Shown in pieces: positions 21,413-23,880 of a stretch of DNA of 23,880 bases. Where the stretch lies: assembly GCA_934643825.1 (NCBI GenBank), contig CAKUCW010000038.1, positions 1 to 23,880 on the forward strand, given 5' to 3'. Position 1 is the stretch's first letter, and each line of letters starts with the position of its first letter. Under the pieces are notes generated by a model. The model searched no databases. It had not been told where the DNA came from and saw only the letters and a list, made by a program, of their open reading frames with translations. Source of the DNA: an uncultured Clostridia bacterium (lineage in GTDB: Bacteria; Bacillota; Clostridia; Christensenellales; Aristaeellaceae). The position numbers and the translations under genes are program-made.

Positions 21413-22744
21413 ATGAACATTGTTGAATCGATTCGCGCCGCCGGTGTCGTCGGTGCGGGCGGCGCGGGCTTTCCCGCTCACGTCAAGCTCAACGGCAAGG
21501 CTGAGTTTGTGATCGCCAACGGCGCTGAATGTGAGCCGCTGCTGCGCGTGGATCAGCTGCTGATGCAGCGCGAGGCCAAGCGCGTCGTACGCGGCATGGA
21601 GCTTGCCATGGAAGCCACGGGCGCGGCTCACGGTGTCATCGCCACCAAGGCGCATTATCACGACGCGGTACATGCGCTGGAGCAGGCGCTCGGCGGCAGA
21701 AGCGACATCAGGCTGCACCTGATGGACAGCTATTATCCCTCCGGAGATGAAAAATCCATCATCTTCGAGGTCACGGGGCGCGTGGTTCCCAGCGGAAAGC
21801 TGCCGCTCGATGTGGGCTGTGTGGTCAGCAACGTGGCAACATTGGTCAACATCAGTGCGGCTGTGGACGGGACGCCTGTCATCCGCAAGGATGTGACTGT
21901 GGGCGGCGATGTTCCCCATCCCATCACGGTCACGGTGCCTATCGGTTCTCCGATTCGCGAGGTCATCGCGCTTTCCGGTTTCAGCGGAAGCCGCGAGAAT
22001 TTCGCTCTGATCGTCGGCGGTCCCTGCATGGGCAGGCTGGAGGAAGACTGGGATGCGCCCATCACCAAGACCACGGGCGGCTTGCTTCTGCTCAGGCGGA
22101 CGCATGCCCTGATTGCCCGCCGCACCCAAAGCCCGGAGAGGATGCTGAAAGTGGCTCGCGCCGTGTGCTGCCAGTGCAGCCAATGCACGCAGATGTGTCC
22201 GCGCAACGCGTTGGGGCTGAATGTGCAGCCGCATAAGGCGATGCGGGCGCTCATCACCGGAAACGGTGCGCTGCTGGGTGATCCCAAGACTATTTTGGCA
22301 TGTTCCAGCTGCGGCGTTTGTACGAATTATGCCTGTCACATGGGGCTTGTCCCCTCCGAGGTGATGGCGCTGTACAAAAGCGAGCTGAGCAAAAACGGTC
22401 TTCGTCCCGAGCCGGAAACGGATCTCACACCCGATCCCTTTATCACATACAAGCGGGTGCCGGTCAGCCGCCTCATTGCCCGAATGGGTTTGAGCGCTTA
22501 TGACGTGCCTGCTCCCTATACTGAAACGGGCTATCAGCCCGGCTCGGTGACACTGCTGCTCCGTCAGCATGTGGGGAAACCCGCCGTGCCGGTTGTGCGC
22601 ACGGGCGACCGTGTGCATGCGGGCGACGTGGTCGCCGAGATTCCCGAAAAGTCACTGGGCGCAAGGATTCACGCGCCGATTGACGGCATCGTCACCCGTG
22701 TCGATGCAAACGCGATACAGGTCGCAGGAGGTGGAAGCGCATGA
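21413..22744 (+). CDS. pduS: PduS-like Fe-S flavoprotein (RnfC-type electron carrier)
   Basis: The protein (443 aa from the ATG at 21413) belongs to the RnfC/PduS family. The N-terminal GVVGAGGAGFPAHVKL and ANGAECEPLL motifs bind the flavin/NADH module. Two [4Fe-4S] motifs follow: C252-x2-C255-x2-C258-x3-C262-P and C297-x2-C300-x2-C303-x4-C308. A lipoyl-like barrel ends the protein (RTGDRVHAGDVVAEI... APIDGIV). In Pdu systems PduS reduces cobalamin, but RnfC-like relatives are also found in B12-independent microcompartments, where they are thought to recycle NADH or move electrons through the shell. No B12-dependent enzyme is seen here. TTG at 21407 is an alternative start with closer spacing to GAGAGG. 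The stop overlaps the BMC-T start by 4 bp, pairing it with a PduT-like shell protein. Confidence 0.92.
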   Translation: MNIVESIRAAGVVGAGGAGFPAHVKLNGKAEFVIANGAECEPLLRVDQLLMQREAKRVVRGMELAMEATGAAHGVIATKAHYHDAVHALEQALGGRSDIRLHLMDSYYPSGDEKSIIFEVTGRVVPSGKLPLDVGCVVSNVATLVNISAAVDGTPVIRKDVTVGGDVPHPITVTVPIGSPIREVIALSGFSGSRENFALIVGGPCMGRLEEDWDAPITKTTGGLLLLRRTHALIARRTQSPERMLKVARAVCCQCSQCTQMCPRNALGLNVQPHKAMRALITGNGALLGDPKTILACSSCGVCTNYACHMGLVPSEVMALYKSELSKNGLRPEPETDLTPDPFITYKRVPVSRLIARMGLSAYDVPAPYTETGYQPGSVTLLLRQHVGKPAVPVVRTGDRVHAGDVVAEIPEKSLGARIHAPIDGIVTRVDANAIQVAGGGSA

Positions 22745-23286
22745 CCGCCATTGGCGTAGTGGAGACGGTCAGCATCCCGCTGGGTGTGCTGGCGGGCGAT
22801 CAGATGGTCAAAACGGCACAGGTGGAACTTGTGACGGCGCAGACGGTTTGCGCGGGTAAGTACATCGTCGTCGTCAGCGGCGAGGTTGCGGCGGTACGCT
22901 CTGCTGTTGCGGCAGGCGTAGAAAGCGCCGCGAGCGCACTGGTGGACAGTCTTGTTATCGCCAACGTGGACGAGCGCGTCGTGGCGGCTATGGCGGGCGC
23001 GTGTCCCGCCGAGCAGGTGCAGGCGGTGGGCGTGATGGAAACCTTCTCGCTTGCCAGCTCAATCAGCGCGGCAGATACCGCCGTGAAAGCGGCGGATGTG
23101 GAGCTGATTGAGGTTCGCCTGGGTCGCGGCATGGGTGGTAAGTCGTTTGTCATCGTAACCGGCGAGGTCGCCGCGGTAGAAGCTGCCGTTCAGGCGGCAG
23201 AAGGAAGCGAGCAGACGCAGGGGCTCATCAGTTCCAGCGTCGTGATCCCCTCGCCGCATATGGATATCGTCCGTGCCCTGATGTGA
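22741..23286 (+). CDS. pduT: BMC-T shell protein, PduT-like with Fe-S pore cysteine
   Basis: The 181-aa protein has two fused BMC domains (about 1-90 and 91-181), each starting with a GVVET or GVMETFS strand and containing the V(S/T)GEVAAV motif. It should form a pseudohexameric trimer in the shell. Cys37 in TVCAGKYIVVVSG matches the pore cysteine of PduT, three of which hold a [4Fe-4S] cluster on the trimer axis. Coupling by ATGA overlap to the PduS-like gene supports an electron path through the shell between PduS and the lumen. It is followed by an 85-bp gap with no clear feature, then the BMC-H genes. Confidence 0.94.
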   Translation: MTAIGVVETVSIPLGVLAGDQMVKTAQVELVTAQTVCAGKYIVVVSGEVAAVRSAVAAGVESAASALVDSLVIANVDERVVAAMAGACPAEQVQAVGVMETFSLASSISAADTAVKAADVELIEVRLGRGMGGKSFVIVTGEVAAVEAAVQAAEGSEQTQGLISSSVVIPSPHMDIVRALM

Positions 23287-23371
23287 CGAAGGCGGGATGA
23301 ATCGCATCATCAAGTTATCAAGCGTAGAAAGCTGAACATAAAAACAAAGCATAGAAAAGGAGATATTCACC

Positions 23372-23656
23372 ATGATGGAAGCTCTGGGCATGATTGAAAC
23401 CAAGGGTCTGGTCGGCGCGATTGAGGCTGCTGACGCGATGGTCAAGGCTGCGAATGTGCATCTGATTGGCAAGGAACATGTCGGCGGCGGTCTGGTGACC
23501 GTGATGGTTCGCGGCGATGTCGGCGCGGTCAAGGCTGCGGTTGAAGCGGGCGGCGCGGCTGCCAAACGCGTGGGCGAGCTGATCAGCGTACACGTCATTC
23601 CCCGTCCCCATGGCGATGTGGAAGAAATCCTTCCTAAGGTCGTCGTTACGGAGTAA
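23372..23656 (+). CDS. BMC-H shell protein (PduA/J-like), copy 1
   Basis: The 94-aa single-BMC-domain protein starts ALGMIETKGLVGAIEAADAMVKAANV and contains VTVMVRGDVGAVKAAVEAG and VIPRPHGDVEEILP, all hallmarks of hexameric facet proteins. Gly-Gly residues in KEHVGGGLV lie at the usual pore loop, suggesting a small, non-selective or polar pore. AAAGGAGAT precedes the start. There are two adjacent ATG codons; 23372 has the better family N-terminus spacing but 23375 is equally possible. Its sequence is nearly the same as that of the next gene. Confidence 0.96.
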   Translation: MMEALGMIETKGLVGAIEAADAMVKAANVHLIGKEHVGGGLVTVMVRGDVGAVKAAVEAGGAAAKRVGELISVHVIPRPHGDVEEILPKVVVTE

Positions 23657-23695
23657 GCAAGGCGTCAACGCCATAGAACGAAAGGAGTTATCACA

Positions 23696-23880
23696 ATGGA
23701 AAAGCAGGCACTGGGTATGGTTGAAACCAAGGGTTTGGTCGGTTCTATTGAGGCTGCTGACGCGATGGTTAAGGCGGCTAACGTGCATCTCATCGGCAAG
23801 GTTCATGTCGGCGGCGGTCTGGTGACCGTGATGGTTCGCGGCGACGTCGGCGCGGTCAAGGCTGCGGTTGAAGCGGGCGG
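23696..23880 (+). CDS. BMC-H shell protein (PduA/J-like), copy 2, cut by the window end
   Basis: The first 61 residues are present (MEKQALGMVETKGLVGSIEA...), and the frame is still open at the edge. Against copy 1 the protein differs at only a few positions (Met for Ile, Ser for Ala, Val for Glu in the pore-side segment). Long stretches are identical at the DNA level, for example after GGTGACCGTGATGGTTCGCG. AAAGGAG lies before the ATG. Its closeness to copy 1 indicates a recent duplication or gene conversion. Confidence 0.95.
   Translation, partial: MEKQALGMVETKGLVGSIEAADAMVKAANVHLIGKVHVGGGLVTVMVRGDVGAVKAAVEAG

Noticed and set aside
19349..22618. 1089-codon open frame on the minus strand across pduL, the aldehyde dehydrogenase and pduS
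   Set aside because: It is a codon-bias shadow of three GC-rich genes. The translation is rich in His, Arg and Ala, with no recognisable fold.

Overview
The window looks like chromosomal DNA of a fermentative, moderately GC-rich member of the Bacillota, probably a gut- or rumen-type Clostridia. The reasons are strong AGGAGG-type ribosome binding sites, sigma-A promoters close to consensus, an Rbs-type sugar ABC transporter, an isomerase-type hexuronate pathway and a bacterial microcompartment (BMC) locus. I cannot place the order or genus from sequence alone.

Left part (1-3450): a minus-strand hexuronate operon, uxaC - KdgF-like cupin - KDPG aldolase fused to a glyoxalase-like domain. It has a sigma-A promoter, a palindromic operator candidate and a roughly 285-nt leader with a 30-bp tandem repeat. 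Its 3' end runs into a structured interspersed repeat, which also occurs inverted at about 7150-7320. At both places the repeat is flanked by duplicated, locus-specific terminator-like hairpins.

Middle-left (3485-7082): a two-component system (minus strand) divergent from a secreted protein made of glycine/asparagine repeats (plus strand). Two direct repeats 11 bp apart lie against the -35 of the secreted protein's promoter, as expected for an OmpR/PhoB-type regulator. Next is a small Cys-rich protein of unknown function, preceded by four 10-bp-phased GATAAT-type units.

Middle (7371-12266): a minus-strand sugar uptake operon encoding a periplasmic-type binding protein, a two-domain ATPase, an RbsC-type permease and a PfkB-family sugar kinase.

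Right part (12630 to the window end): a plus-strand operon transcribed divergently from the transporter, with a perfect TTGACA-17-TATAAT promoter. Gene order is class II (fuculose-phosphate-type) aldolase, CoA-disulfide-reductase-like flavoprotein, two CoA-transferase-like subunits, MtnK (5-methylthioribose kinase), MtnA (aldose-1-phosphate isomerase), PduL phosphotransacylase, CoA-acylating aldehyde dehydrogenase, PduS-like Fe-S flavoprotein, PduT-like BMC-T shell protein and two near-identical BMC-H shell proteins. The last gene is cut by the window edge. MtnK, MtnA and a class II aldolase are the three steps of the known 'DHAP shunt'. That pathway turns 5-methylthioribose or 5-deoxyribose into dihydroxyacetone phosphate plus an aldehyde. 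Here it sits in one operon with an aldehyde-processing core and shell genes, and the aldolase, PduL and aldehyde dehydrogenase all carry encapsulation-peptide-like helices.

The main inference is that this is a metabolosome salvaging S-adenosylmethionine-derived 5-deoxy- or 5-methylthio-pentoses. The adjacent transporter probably imports the pentose or a nucleoside precursor. Aldolase, dehydrogenase and PduL would act inside the shell to give an acyl phosphate, and PduS/PduT would carry electrons. The CoA-transferase-like pair and the CoA-disulfide-reductase-like protein are unusual additions whose roles are unresolved.
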